A DNA stretch of 64,000 nucleotides from Sphagnum magellanicum (GCA_021904315.1 CM038910.1:5518001-5582000); one strand, 5' to 3'; shown: positions 49,401-60,350, counted from the stretch's first letter. Notes: generated by a model not told the origin, from the letters alone. Program-made: numbers and translations.

Positions 49401-51099
49401 TGATGAAGACCATGATATGCTTACTGAAGAGGCCCACAAATTGCGAACATTCTTACGCGAAGAAATGAAAAGGGCTCAAGGGCACGAAGGTCCAACAAAT
49501 TTTCCAAACCTCCATGAACTTCATTCAAAGTTTTTAGAGGACACATCAGTTTTCGTAGGTGCAAGAAAAGTTGAAAAGGATTCCATTGAGTTCCTCTTTT
49601 TGGATGCACAATGTATGAGCAAGGTGGTGGGAGTGGGACTACACCAGGCCTTGGTTACAGTCACAAGTGATAATGATGTGAAAGTGGAGTCCCTAAGTGA
49701 AAGTGCTTGGAAATGTTCATTGGCCTCTATGTTCAAGGAAGTCCAAGATTTGGGAGCTTTTGAACTTATTGGTTTCAGGATGCGAAAGATGGAAGAGGAC
49801 AAGATCGAAACCATGAGTTTGCCATCCGCAGAACAAGTTTCAAAACAATTTGGAGTGGGTTTGAAAGATCGCATTGTTACAATTAATCGGAAGGAAGAAA
49901 TCAACATATTTTTTCCTGTGATATTGAAGGTGGCTGAAGTGTACAATGCATTGAAAGATGGTGATCCTTATGTGTCCAAACGACCTTCAGGAGTTGGATC
50001 ATCTACAGGTGCTTCAGGAGCTTCATCAAGTGGAAGCAGTCAACAGGGGAAGGAGGAAGGTAAAAGTGTACGAAGTTGGTCACTATGGAAGCCATCAACT
50101 TGGTGGGAATATGGGAAGGGTGATGAAAAGGATGACGAAGGCAAACCACCTGGTGGGGATCCACCCCCTAATTCTGGACCTTCAAGTGAACCAGAAATGG
50201 TTCCTCGTACATACACAGTGAAAGTCTATCCAGGGGCTGGGTGCAAATTCCGTGATGCTAGAGAGATTCCACCCGAAATCAAGACCGCGTCTATCTACCC
50301 AGAGTTGACAATTGTGTTTTTTCGAGACAAAACAGGGACTAAATTCCTTAATGTGACAACACAAACACAATGCAATCTTGGTGATGATGCAGTTACTGAA
50401 GATTACTTTGGGTGGTTCCAAGATGATATCATGATTTCTTTTAGGGGGTCTTTACCAGAATGCGAAGGAACAAAGCTAAAAGATTTTAGTGCAAGTGGTC
50501 AAGGGGGTGAGAAGGGCGAACTCACAAAAGAAACAACAAACATAACTTTGGGGGGTTCTACAAGTGTTGCTAACCTAGAGTCCAGGGGCATGTTTGGTCA
50601 AGGTATGGTTGCAGGTTCTGGAATACAAGTTCAAGTTCGAGAAGACACAACAAACACTTTTGGGCAAAATTCCTCGAGGGTTGACACTGAAGAAATAATA
50701 GGTGTGAGACAAATTGGAGGCTTCGAAGTCCATAATCACAATTGGGAAGAAGTTTTGAAGTATAAGTTTTGCATTCCAAGAGGGATTAGGAATAGCAACA
50801 AGCCTATGAGATTCTTGCGATACAAAGATACTTTCACACCAATAATTGTTGGCAAATGGGATGTATCCAAGGAGAATGCCTCTGAAGCAGCTAACTACAC
50901 TTTTAAGGTGGAAAGGCACCTGTTTCACATTGAACAAGGTGCAGTCACTTTTGGGAGAGGACATTTGCAAGATTATGTGCTAGAAATGTTCATTAATCTT
51001 GCAATGACACACTTGGATGGCTTGTGCTCAGATGAAACCATTGTAATTTGTGGGCCAAGCTTTGTTGACCGAGCAATCCAAGTGTTTCCTATTCAATAA
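46482..51099 (+). CDS. SERAC1-like pseudohydrolase fused to unknown C-terminal domains, six exons
   Basis: Exons: 46482-46493, 46763-47070, 47489-47909, 48555-48797, 48969-49060, 49347-51099; GT-AG ends and phases all agree, giving 942 residues. Residues 5-250 follow the order of a SERAC1/PGAP1-like alpha/beta hydrolase: DVVFFSDLE (26-33), WPRQWLPEDLGSNVRIF, PLVFVGHGYGG (127-137), GIVFYGG (167-173). The catalytic motifs are changed: the usual HG after the first strand reads SD, and the GHSxGG nucleophile elbow reads GHGYGG, so catalysis is unlikely. Residues 432-562 contain two related about 60-residue repeats (SKVVGVGLHQALVTV; SKQFGVGLKDRIVTI). Residues 572-642 are a Gly/Ser/Pro-rich linker with a Trp cluster. 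Residues 647-942 form a domain I do not recognise. No P-loop, NB-ARC, LRR, signal peptide or membrane segment is seen. This hydrolase family heads some NLR proteins of bryophytes; an immune or scaffold role is inference only. Exon 2's end is the least certain part. Confidence 0.8.
47223..47286 (+). repeat. G-rich tract with a 23-base G run, inside intron 2
   Basis: GGGGGGAGGAGAGGGGG, then AGGGGAGGGG, then an unbroken run of 23 G at 47252-47274, then TGGGTTTGGG. It lies in intron 2 of the hydrolase-like gene, on the transcribed sense strand. It has strong G-quadruplex potential in DNA and in pre-mRNA. It causes spurious poly-Gly and poly-Pro frames. The exact length of such a run is error-prone in assemblies. 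Confidence 0.9.
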
Positions 51100-52774
51100 T
51101 CATTGCCATTGGACAATGAATGCCAACAATCTATGGATTTTCATATGTTAAGTGTCTAATGTGTTTAAACCAAATTGGATTATTCCCTAATCAAGGGATA
51201 TTAAGTGCCCACCTTCAGCCAACTTTTGTGGATACCTTTGAATCAATATTTGGAAACAAAACATACTAGTTGGGTTTTGAGTTACTTGTGATAGCAACTT
51301 AATTTCAAATTTTGGTAGTGAAACTTCATTAATTTGGTAACAGAATTGTGAACATTTAGCACCAAATACTCAAAGTAGCATTTGCCTTTGGGTCCACTAT
51401 TGTTTCACGGGTTGTGTCGAGTGTCGAATTATGCTTCAGATAGGTCAATTAATTTGCATGGTAGCCAATGTTTGCCTTGGTAGTGTCATTTACATGTGAA
51501 CAATCTCTTCAAATTGCTTCCACACAGAGGTGATGAGTATATTCATACAACCTATAACTTTAGGCTGTTTTGGTGTACATTGAGATGCTCCATTTAGAAA
51601 GGTATTTGTTGCCTGAATACTGGATATCCTGGTCCTTTACGTGCACCTAGATATTCTTCTCCACTGAGTAGTCCTTGCATTCTCTGGAGTGGGGATCAAT
51701 CCCCTTCATGGGTGCCATATTCTCTTCACCGATGCACATCCCCATAATTGATCCGATATACCTGTTACCATGATCTGTTAAAGCTAGGATTCCATCCATA
51801 GCTGAATTCTTTTTGGGTGTTCAATTGGTTACTTAGTGCATGTTATGAAAAAAATCCAACTCTATTCAAACCACTATCCAGGTTGTCCACTGTCCACTCC
51901 TAAAATTATGCAAGTGAATTTTTAACATGTTTCCAAATGCTACTGATACTAGTGCAAGCTACTTGTATGTTGTATGATCTTGCAAAATGAACCTGCACCC
52001 AACAATAGCATTTACCTAAATTCAGGAAACATATTTTGGTTTCTAGAAAGCTAAAGCCTAGTAGAAAAAAGGCTTGCAGCAAACTGGAGATCGCTCTTGA
52101 CCAACTCATCAACTCTCTATAATGTGCATAGATGAGTGTAAAAACTAGGTGTACACTGAAGTAGTAGATGAAAATTGATATTGGCTCACACTTATGAGTT
52201 CCTGAAAGACTTTGAAAGAGATTGAAAGAGTTCAATCTGCAAAAATAATTCAAGGAAATAGATATTACTAGAATTGTGGAGAAACAATCCAGAAATTATA
52301 CCAATTTTCCAACAGTTAACTCTGCATGGGTGACTCAAATATACTCCATTACCAATTTTGTGATAAATAAGCAGCGTAGAAACGTTAGTCAAATTGTATT
52401 CCACAGAAACAATGTTGCGCTCTCACAGCTGCACATGCAAGTGAATTTCTTTCACAAGACCTGTGATGGTGTTGAGTTAACATGGCCTCTGCCAACTTCC
52501 AGAAATACTGCAACGTGGCAATTAAGTTTACCCAAGAGTATGCACTCAATTCCAGCTCTACCAATATACTTTTTATGTGGATGCAGTAGAGTTTTCACAG
52601 AACATTGTAGGGTTGATAGAGTCCAACCAAAAAAATTATGAAAGTTTGATGGAATGGATAGCTAGTGACACAAGATCCTTGAGATTCTTGTAATCTATCA
52701 AGATCAAAATGCAATACTTACAAGTACAAAACTAATGCATTTCTGGAAATGGATGAGATTGCAATAGTCAATCC
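51100..52774. other. 3' flank of the hydrolase-like gene, no gene seen
   Basis: Short minus-strand frames (51906-52253, 52192-52404) have no domain or splice partners. No repeat noted. Confidence 0.45.
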
Positions 52775-52855
52775 AGAACTAATTTCCATGAAACGTTCGT
52801 GAACTAATTTCCATGAAAAGATCGTGAACTAATTTCCATGAAAAGATCTGAAAAG
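52775..52855. repeat. Short tandem repeat, unit 25-27 bp, three copies
   Basis: GAACTAATTTCCATGAAA followed by CGTTCGT or AGATCGT or AGATCT, three times in a row. Seen directly. Confidence 0.85.
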
Positions 52856-53869
52856 TGTAACAATGGCCGTGTTCAACCACAAAGTACCCATCTTTTCAAT
52901 GGATAAATGTGGATATCAAGTGGGGGCAATTTACATTTCTTGCAACAGTTTTCATTAGTTTCACACTAAGTAAAAATGTCTCAGTATTTGCATCACGTAT
53001 CTTTGAGCTGACCAGAAATAATTTTTTGCTCAGACTTTAGGTGAGATTCGTCTACTCAAAAGGGTTTGGGCTTGTTTGTACACACATTAGTGTTCAATTA
53101 AGGTACATTGTAGAGTACTTCTTGTAGGCAAAATAGATGAAAAAGGTTCTGAAACTAAAATTGGTGGCCAATTCCAGTTTCAGCTAGGGTTAGCATACAC
53201 CTACACACCATTCACTGATTACATGTGAATTTCAGCTGCAATCAAATTTGTTCCCAAGAAACTCACCACATGTTTGTCACAAAAATAAATCCTTCTGGAG
53301 TGCACCTCTTTCCCAAACTTTCCTTCAGACTCTTTAGCATGTCTTTTCCACATCCATATTTTGGGTTTCAAACTGTGAGTACTGATCCATGGCCTGTAGC
53401 AGGGGGGACACCTTGAACATGAGTGTTGAAATAGTAAGGTTAATGGTATGCCTTTGGATGAGGTATCCTTGGTTGGCTACCTGATAGTGCAATTCAAATG
53501 ATACATATTACAATGTTTAACAACTGCATGCAAAACAAGTGAGATCTCATTTTAATCAAGATCAGAGTAAGTATCAGAATCAAGCTTTGCATAATCCTAT
53601 CTTAACTAGTACATGCTTTGGAAACTCGTGGTTTTGTTGGTTGAATCCTATGCCTTCCGGTCCTCTTTGAAGTCTGTGAGATGTCTGGCCCCCTTATTGA
53701 CCTTACTGGAACTAGCCAGGCCCAGTGTAAAGAAATGAGTATATCAGAATTGTAAAGCCAGTTTCTGAGGAGACTTGCTACAATTTCTCAGTTGACTCTG
53801 AAAATTTGTGTCACCAGATTTTCAAATTGCATTTCTTCATACTCCTTATGGTTTCATTATTTGCTTCAT
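52856..53869. other. Non-coding, nothing recognised
   Basis: No supported gene. The boundary with the duplicated segment lies close to its right end. Confidence 0.4.
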
Positions 53870-54445
53870 TCTGTTTTTTCTGTGAGAATTTGTTAACTGA
53901 AGGGGTTCTTGGCTACTGTAAATGAAAAATATGTACTGGATCCAAGTTGTGTCCTTTCTTCTAGAATGGTAGTAGATTATGTACCAGATTTTACTTTTGC
54001 AAGATTGCTGGGTTTGTGACTGAATGGCAAAGTTGAACATCTACTCTGGTTGGGTTTGTGGCTTTGGATCATATAGTATTCATGATTGGGACTGTTGTCT
54101 TACTTTGGCAAGTTATTTTGGATTGCAAGATTTGCTGGTCCAACTTCAAGTTGACAATGAGATTTGGTGGGGGATGCCTTAGTTTGTGCCCAGTTTGCTA
54201 TATTTTTTAAGCACAAATGATTCCAGTTTACGAAATTTCTCAGAATTTTGGGTTTGCCGGGCCAGTTGGTGTGCTCCAGATTAATCTTACAAGGTATAGG
54301 CACTGATGATTGAAGGGACAGTTCCTGTCAATTTTTGTCAAAAGGTTGTGAACACCTCTGTAGATAGATCAGCTTTTCCCTCATTATGAAGCATGCACTA
54401 GTCTTTCTTATTGTGGAAGCAACGTTGGTTTTTCTTTTGTCAAAG

Positions 54446-55025
54446 TATACCCAGAAGAAGCTTCAGTTTGCACTCAGTGTAAAAACCAAGGAATGAGGCA
54501 CTAATCAAGAAGACAACATGGATGCATAACAGCAAATAAAAGACAAAAAAGAAAGTGTGCCATCAACAATTGGAGATAGCTAGAATTCAAACCCTTCATA
54601 AGGGTGGAAGGAGTCACTGCAGGTCAGTAATTTCTGTTAATATTTTCCTGCTTGAGCTTCTCTGGATTTCTCTTCTTTAGCAAAGAACTGAATCAAAGGC
54701 ACTGGTGAATCCAATGATGGATTTATCTTTATCTTTATTGACACAACAGAACTCCAGTCTCTCTTTGGAATTTGTTCCAACATGAAGGCTTTTGCAGGTT
54801 ATCTTCACTTATGACTCCTGCTGTAGATTGCTCAAATGCTTCTTTGGAGGGACTCAGGACACTTTGCATGGATTAGAGGCTGTCTGACATCAATCCCTGA
54901 GTCCCCCATCCATGTTAACAGATCTTGGGTCCAGTGTCCCTCCAGAGGCTGCTACAGGCAAAGAATCATCAATGGATATTATGTCCGGCTTGTGGCACAT
55001 GAATGACAATTTCAAAGGGTGTTGA
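54446..55025 (+). pseudogene. GLX2 pseudogene, remnants of exons 6 and 7
   Basis: 54446-54622 matches GLX2 exon 6 (opens TATACCCAGAAGAAGC) and 54948-55025 matches exon 7 (opens GCTGCTACAGGCAAAGAATC, ends TGA). The exon 6 copy has frameshifts and in-frame stops (for example AAATAAAAGAC), and its splice acceptor reads AAAG in place of ACAG. Exons carrying the metal ligands are absent. It cannot encode a working enzyme. Confidence 0.88.
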
Positions 55026-56826
55026 AGCTTCTCGTCTTATGGAAAGGAATCAGAGGTTGTGCTCCGGCAGAAATGTTTTTGGAATCCAAGAGGTTCTAGA
55101 TTTTCTTGTCCAACCAACCACTGTTATTAAGTTATCCATCCTCCAGATGTGTGTATCTCTGTAAAGTGAGAGTTGTCTTGTAGAGGGTTGGTCGCAAAGG
55201 AAGAAGTCCACCTCTGCTATTTACATCGTAAAATGAGGTGAAATTAGGAGTCTCTCTGAAAACAAATTCCCATCTCTTTGTCTCTACATGTGTCTGAGGT
55301 CTATGGCCACAAGGCTATTGTAGGCAGAATCTGTTGAGTACAGTCTCTTTGTATGCTACACTCACTAACTGCTGAGGAGGATCTTGTATCATTTTTGATG
55401 CAAGTTCTCATGCTATCTATTATCCATGTGTGATAAATGCTATTGCATTCTTAGTTGGCTTCAAATAAAATTGTGTCAATGTCTCATCACAAGTCAGCCT
55501 GCTTGTGTTTGGATGTTATGAAGTTGTAGTGCAAACTTCAAACATCAAGTAAATCTCTAATAAATCTGAGAACGTTTACCTCCTGATTTTTGATTGAGCC
55601 AATCTGCTATGATTGCCAGTTTTCAGGAATATGGTCCACTTGCATCTGGCAGATTAATGCACTCTATAATCTAGTTTTTTAAAGTGGTAAATGTGCAATA
55701 TTGGAAACCAGTGTAGCAATGCAAGCATGCAGGTGGATTGATAACTGCCAAGAGCTACAGGCAAGCCCTGCAATCCTGAGTGAGGATTGAAGTCATTTCC
55801 AATTTCAAGCAGTTACAAATATCAGACATCTATCAAGAAGCAATCTTTGCATGTATGGAAAACGTCCTAGAGGTGCACTTTTACTGCACTTGAAGGATTA
55901 TAATTTCTTCTTAGATGATGAGTTCACCGTAGGCTAGTTGTCAGATGCCGTGAGGCACAGAGAGACTTGTTGGGAGAGGGCCACTTGAATCAGAATCAGC
56001 CAGCCCTTCCAACTGTTGCAGATGCATTGTTCTTGTAAGTATAGGAAATGTATGCAGAATGTGAATGGCCAGTTTGACAACACTGAGATCTGTAGATTAT
56101 TCCATAAATCATTCCCTATCCAGCTGCCATTTGAGTTGTTGCCACCTTAGTAAGAATTGAGACTGAAAGACTGCTAATGAAGCTGCCCACTGTGGCAGTG
56201 GTTTTAACCACGGGGTAACTGCAGATTGAGCTAGGAATGTAGTCTAGAACTCTGTCTGCCCAAGGGAGATGAACACCTCAGGACAAATCAAAAATTGGGA
56301 TTGGAGCTGGGCTAATTTATGTATAGATGCCTGTTAACACATACTAAGGCAGTAGCCAGAATTCTCTGAAGCTAGGTGGTATCCATGTGTGACAAATGTT
56401 ATTGCATTCTTGTTGGTCTCAAAAAGTATTGTGCGAATGTCTCATCAGAAGTCATCCTCCTTGTGTTTGGATGTCATGAAGTTGAAGTGAAAACTTCAAG
56501 TAAATCTCTAACAAATCTGAGAACTTTTGCCTCCTGATTTTTGAGTGAGTCAATCCGCTACAATTGCCAGTTTTCAGGAATGTGCTGCTTGGCATGTGCA
56601 GCTTCTTGCAGCCTATACTCTATTTGATTGAACCTAGCAACATGCCTTATTTTGATTCCTCAAGTGACAAATTTTTAGATTGCATTTTGCTTTGTCGACA
56701 ACTCCTTCTGCACAAGCAACTATTAAAAAATATTCCGGTATACAGTGCGACTTAGTCCAGCTCTAAGGATAGATAACTTCGTAAGGCAAGGTAATGCTAA
56801 CTGAAAGGAACCTTACCGACTCATTC

Positions 56827-56898
56827 AGCTGCACCTTCAGCTTGAGAATTTAACTATAATGGAAAGTAAATGGACCATTCAAAGCTGAAGGTGCAGCT
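56827..56898. repeat. Perfect 17-bp inverted repeat, 38-base loop
   Basis: AGCTGCACCTTCAGCTT at 56827-56843 and its exact complement AAGCTGAAGGTGCAGCT at 56882-56898. It lies just before the duplicated 5' region of the hydrolase-like gene. The spacing is compatible with a transcribed hairpin; whether it is expressed is unknown. Confidence 0.8.
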
Positions 56899-56929
56899 AC
56901 TCAGTGGAAAAACACCCTTACTTTTGTTC

Positions 56930-57352
56930 TTTCGCCGTCACTCTCTTCCGCCTCAATCTTCTTTCAAGGCTTTTCGTCATCACATCATTCCAGCTGGGAG
57001 AGAGATCGAGACTAGATTATCAGCTGTCAAAGCATTTGCTCGCTCGACAAACCTTCGTCCTCAGTACTTGGTTGCAGGTTCAGTCTAGACGGCATAATTG
57101 GATTCTGTTTTGTCAGGTCATTGGGATCAGCTGCTCTAAGCTGAAAGCATGCCAGCCAATTGCGCGATCATGAGCGTCCGCGTCCTTATGAGTTCTGGCT
57201 CCATTTTGCAAAGTGTTTTTTTCTGAGTGTCGGATTGTTGAACGAGTCCATGTGGAGTTCTTATTCGGCAATGCGATCTTAGGGGTGGAGATTTCATCAG
57301 TGCGTAGACTAATGACTTCAGTTGTGTGGCACAGTGTTTTATGGTGCAGTTC
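56930..57352 (+). pseudogene. Fragment of the hydrolase-like gene: 5' region, exon 1 and a piece of exon 3
   Basis: 56930-57320 matches 46250-46640: the leader, the start-codon region (GATTGCGCGATCATGAGC versus ATTGCGCGATCATGAGC here) and intron 1. Exon 1's donor is lost: after ATGAGC the copy reads GTCCGCGTCCTTATGAGTT in place of CTTCAGGTGAGTT. From 57323 a short stretch (GTGTGGCACAGTGTTTTATGG) resembles exon 3 at about 47664-47684, suggesting a deletion from intron 1 to exon 3; this last match is short. The copy also has an ATG where the intact gene has GTG 21 bases upstream of its start. Confidence 0.7.
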
Positions 57353-57448
57353 CACACTTACGAACGAATTCTCGAGGCTCTCAAAACAACCCTCGCATTC
57401 ATATGCCTGGTGAAATACATAGGTTTGGTTCATGATAAATTTTTCCTC

Positions 57449-57560
57449 ATGCTTTATGATAGGTAAAGCCCGTGGGCGGCGGGGTGGGGGACATCCCAAA
57501 ATGTGGGGCCGGACTTGGCTATCACCTCGTCCTAGGCCCCTTCTTTTGAGAAGGCCCCCA
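57449..57560 (+). repeat. Dispersed repeat fragment, GC-rich (partner at 21.1 kb)
   Basis: CATGCTTTATGATAGG ... CATCCCAAAATGTGGGGCC ... CTCGTCCTAGGCCCC, related to 21137-21225. It begins about 100 bases after the end of the segmental duplication. A CCTAGG-rich palindromic stretch follows to about 57,590. Confidence 0.5.
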
Positions 57561-57590
57561 GCCTAGGGCTTTACCCTAGGGCCATGGACT

Positions 57591-58462
57591 TGAGCGAGAT
57601 CAGAGTCTGTGTTGTCAACCAGGGTGCATCCAATATGTAGGTTTGCAATCTCATCCATCCTCTACTAGGTAGTTACTTCCAACCTGTGATTTCTTTTTGG
57701 GAGAAGTGTTTTCATTTTTCTTTTAAAAGATTGGGAAACATTTGGATTATAAAAAAACTCGCCAAATTTTCAATATCACAAATTGAAAAGAAAACATCCT
57801 GCTTTCAACATGGGTACATTGTAAATTGGATGGATTATTGCAAAGGACCGTAGGGGTTGTTATGGGTCACCTTTGATCCAAGTAAATCACTATCCATTCC
57901 CCTATAAGCTTGATTAGTGCAATTGAAACTGAAATCTAATAGGAAATCTCTTTATTTTTCACATGTGGGAGCTCCTCATCGGCCCTGTGCAAGCTGAAAA
58001 ACTAGAATTTTTTAGAGACAGAGACAGGAGTTGGAAAGTCAGTGACAGCCTTGATCTTAATAATATTGTTTGAAAAACCTTAAAAATTTTCAAACTTGCT
58101 AGAGTGATGCAGAGTCTAGATGCATATTTGAAATTTTTTGTTTCCAAATATATTTTATATATGAGAAGCACCAGTCTTGAGGTCATTCCTCATCTTGGTT
58201 GGTTTAATGCAATTTCCTTTTTTTCTTCATTTCAAATTGAAGGGGACCACATAAGATTTGTCTTGTTGAAAAATATCCTTTCAGACAATGGACTGCAAAT
58301 TCAGAAGGTAAAAATATCCCAAGTTTTGAGACAGGATGGAGCTTCTTTGCAGAAGGGGGCGAGGTGGGTGGTGTTTAGCCTCTTCCATCACCCATGTCTT
58401 ATTACTATTCAAATATTGTTTTTACATTTTTTCCCCAGGCTCCCTAAGGTGGTTCATCCGTT
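57591..58462. other. Non-coding, nothing recognised
   Basis: A 122-codon open frame at 58104-58472 has no domain, signal peptide or splice partner; I do not call it a gene. Confidence 0.4.
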
Positions 58463-58463
58463 C

Positions 58464-58486
58464 CACGTTTGACAGCACCAAACGTG
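58464..58486. repeat. Perfect 8-bp palindrome with 7-base loop
   Basis: CACGTTTG-ACAGCAC-CAAACGTG. Weaker outer pairing (GTTCAT ... ATGAAC) extends it to about 40 bases. It lies about 85 bases from a primer-binding-site-like word and may belong to the same element. Confidence 0.7.
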
Positions 58487-58560
58487 ACATGAACTAACAT
58501 TGGCCAAACATGGGTTTTACACTCTGGACCAGGTCAGAGTTGAATCCATTACCTAAACAG

Positions 58561-58572
58561 CTTTGATACCAG
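58561..58572 (-). mobile_element. Possible LTR-retroelement primer-binding site
   Basis: On the minus strand TGGTATCAAAGC differs by one base from TGGTATCAGAGC, the usual plant retroelement site complementary to initiator methionine tRNA. If real, a long terminal repeat should end just to the right of it (higher coordinates), within the unusual GC-richer sequence 58,573-58,800. I could not find the partner repeat or coding remnants, so this may be chance. Confidence 0.3.
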
Positions 58573-60350
58573 TTCGGTAAGCTCTGAAACTGGGCTTCAG
58601 TGGCCGAAGGAACTAGACATCCATCAAACCCGGCCTTAGTCAACCAATTATCACCAAATGAAACGGTCACCAACACAGAGTACATTCTGTAATAGGCCTT
58701 GGTAAGTAGAACAAACTACCACCAGACCGAACCAGTTTAAGCCCCATGATGAACCTACTGGAACCGGGCTCAACAAACGACGTGACATGGTCAGGAACAA
58801 AACAGAATTTGCAATTCTTGCATCGCTTTTCTGAAATGCGTATGTATGTGTTGGTGATTTGCGTCTTGAGGAAAAAGAAGAAGATGTTCTGATGAAACCC
58901 TGGCAAACTTAAATAAACAAAGCACCCAGCAAAGGGAGTAGAGGATGGGGAAGAAGGAACAAAGACAGAGGACCCAAGTCGGAGCCAAAAGAGCAAACCC
59001 CAAAGTGGGTTACAAAGGGGCATAAGAACAAATCATGTGCTCTTAGCTTTGTTCTATTAGGGCGACTTTAGATGAGGGTCCAAGGTATAGGGTTCAATGA
59101 AATAGAGCAATCCCATTGGCTGAGAGTCATCAATGGAACCCCTGGCCTTTGGATGAGGGTGCGAAACCAAAATGTGGCAAATTGAAGCTAAAACATGGCA
59201 CGATTTTCGGGGGAAATCAATTGGTTCAGACCCGAATAAAAGTCCTCAAAGAAGAGCTCATGATTCGGAGAACCAAGATGCAAGTTATGGGTCCAAGGTA
59301 GTGTCGAACTCAAGGATTCAATTTGCTTCAAATGAGTCCAAATTGATTCCTACGAATTTGGACACTAGATACCATCTAAAGTGGGCCTTAAGATAGAGAT
59401 AGAGGTTTAGAGGTTTGCTCTGAGTTTTGCTACTTGTGGAGGTCTTGCACAGTTTTCTCTTCCTATCCACTAGCTGCAGGTTCATCTGGATGGAACCAAA
59501 CACACAGGTGATTCCCCAGGACTTTTGGGGGTTTGTGTTTCCTGGACTCGCGCGCAAACGATGATGGTCCATGGCTTCTGGTAATTCAGGAAACAAGAGA
59601 AACTTGCTGTTGGATTTGCTTCGGACTTCTTCAATGATGTTGAAGATCATGGATTTCAGATCTGGAGTTTTTTGTACACTAGTTTTGCAAGTTTGATCAC
59701 AAGGTGTCGTCTGACGATGTGCGCGACAAGATTTGGATAGACTAGATCGAGGTCGAGCTGCTGCTGCTGCGTCGCGGGAGGTTTTTGGTGGGTGGTAGTA
59801 GTACTAGTCTCGACGGTGTGCTTCAGCTTTCTTTGGCTGGTGATCGATCGCAGGCAGCTGTGGGAAACTTGGGTTCACAAGCGATTTGAATTGTGAGAGA
59901 GTAGTCGCATTGCAGCTGGAGAAAACTAGTGGAGCATTGATCATAAGAGCGCCGGCGCTTTCTGTCGCATTCCTGTTCACATCGAGGTTCCGGCGGATTG
60001 GAGATCTGCTCTGTTGTACCCTAATGCGCCGTCTTCACGAGGAACTGAGGCGACGACGACGACGCGAGCTTTGCTCCAGCTTGAAGATCTCGGTACATAT
60101 ACTTATAACTCATGAGGCTCAGCTGCTGATCTCTTAGATTCTGATCTTGCAGTTCGCGCATCCGTTGGCTTCTGAGGATTTGCGGTGCCAAGCTGTAGCT
60201 GGGCACAAACACAAAGAAACATTTCGAGGTTTCTGACTGGCATTGGTGCAAAAGCTTTTGTGATCATGTCTATCAGGATCCCCAAGAGTACGTAGATGCT
60301 ATGAGTCCCGGCGGCAGTAATTTGTAGTACGTCAGGTAGACTGAGAGGAG
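58573..60350. other. Non-coding; right half is probable promoter and leader of the methyltransferase gene
   Basis: 58.57-59.6 kb holds no supported gene. From about 59,690 the GC and CpG content rises steeply (GTCGTCTGACGATG, CGACGACGACGACGCG), as at the ABCG gene, and the sequence probably contains the promoter and a long 5' untranslated region of the gene at 60421. Several upstream short open frames are present. No TATA box stands out. Confidence 0.45.

Larger units (their letters stand above)
53870..57352 (+). repeat. Decayed direct duplication of the 41.15-46.7 kb segment
   Basis: Copies run in the same order and orientation. GLX2 intron 1 (AGATTATGTACCAGATTTTA near 41,284) reappears at 53,973. 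Intron 5 to exon 7 (43.13-43.82 kb) reappears at 54.35-55.03 kb, the GLX2 3' flank at 55.03-56.35 kb, and the hydrolase-like 5' region (46.25-46.65 kb) at 56.93-57.32 kb. GLX2 exons 2 to 5 (about 41.65-43.14 kb) are missing from the copy. Exon 1 was not found either, since the recognisable match begins inside intron 1. Divergence is substantial, with many substitutions and indels, so the duplication is old. Retention of introns shows it was copied as DNA, not from RNA. Confidence 0.85.
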
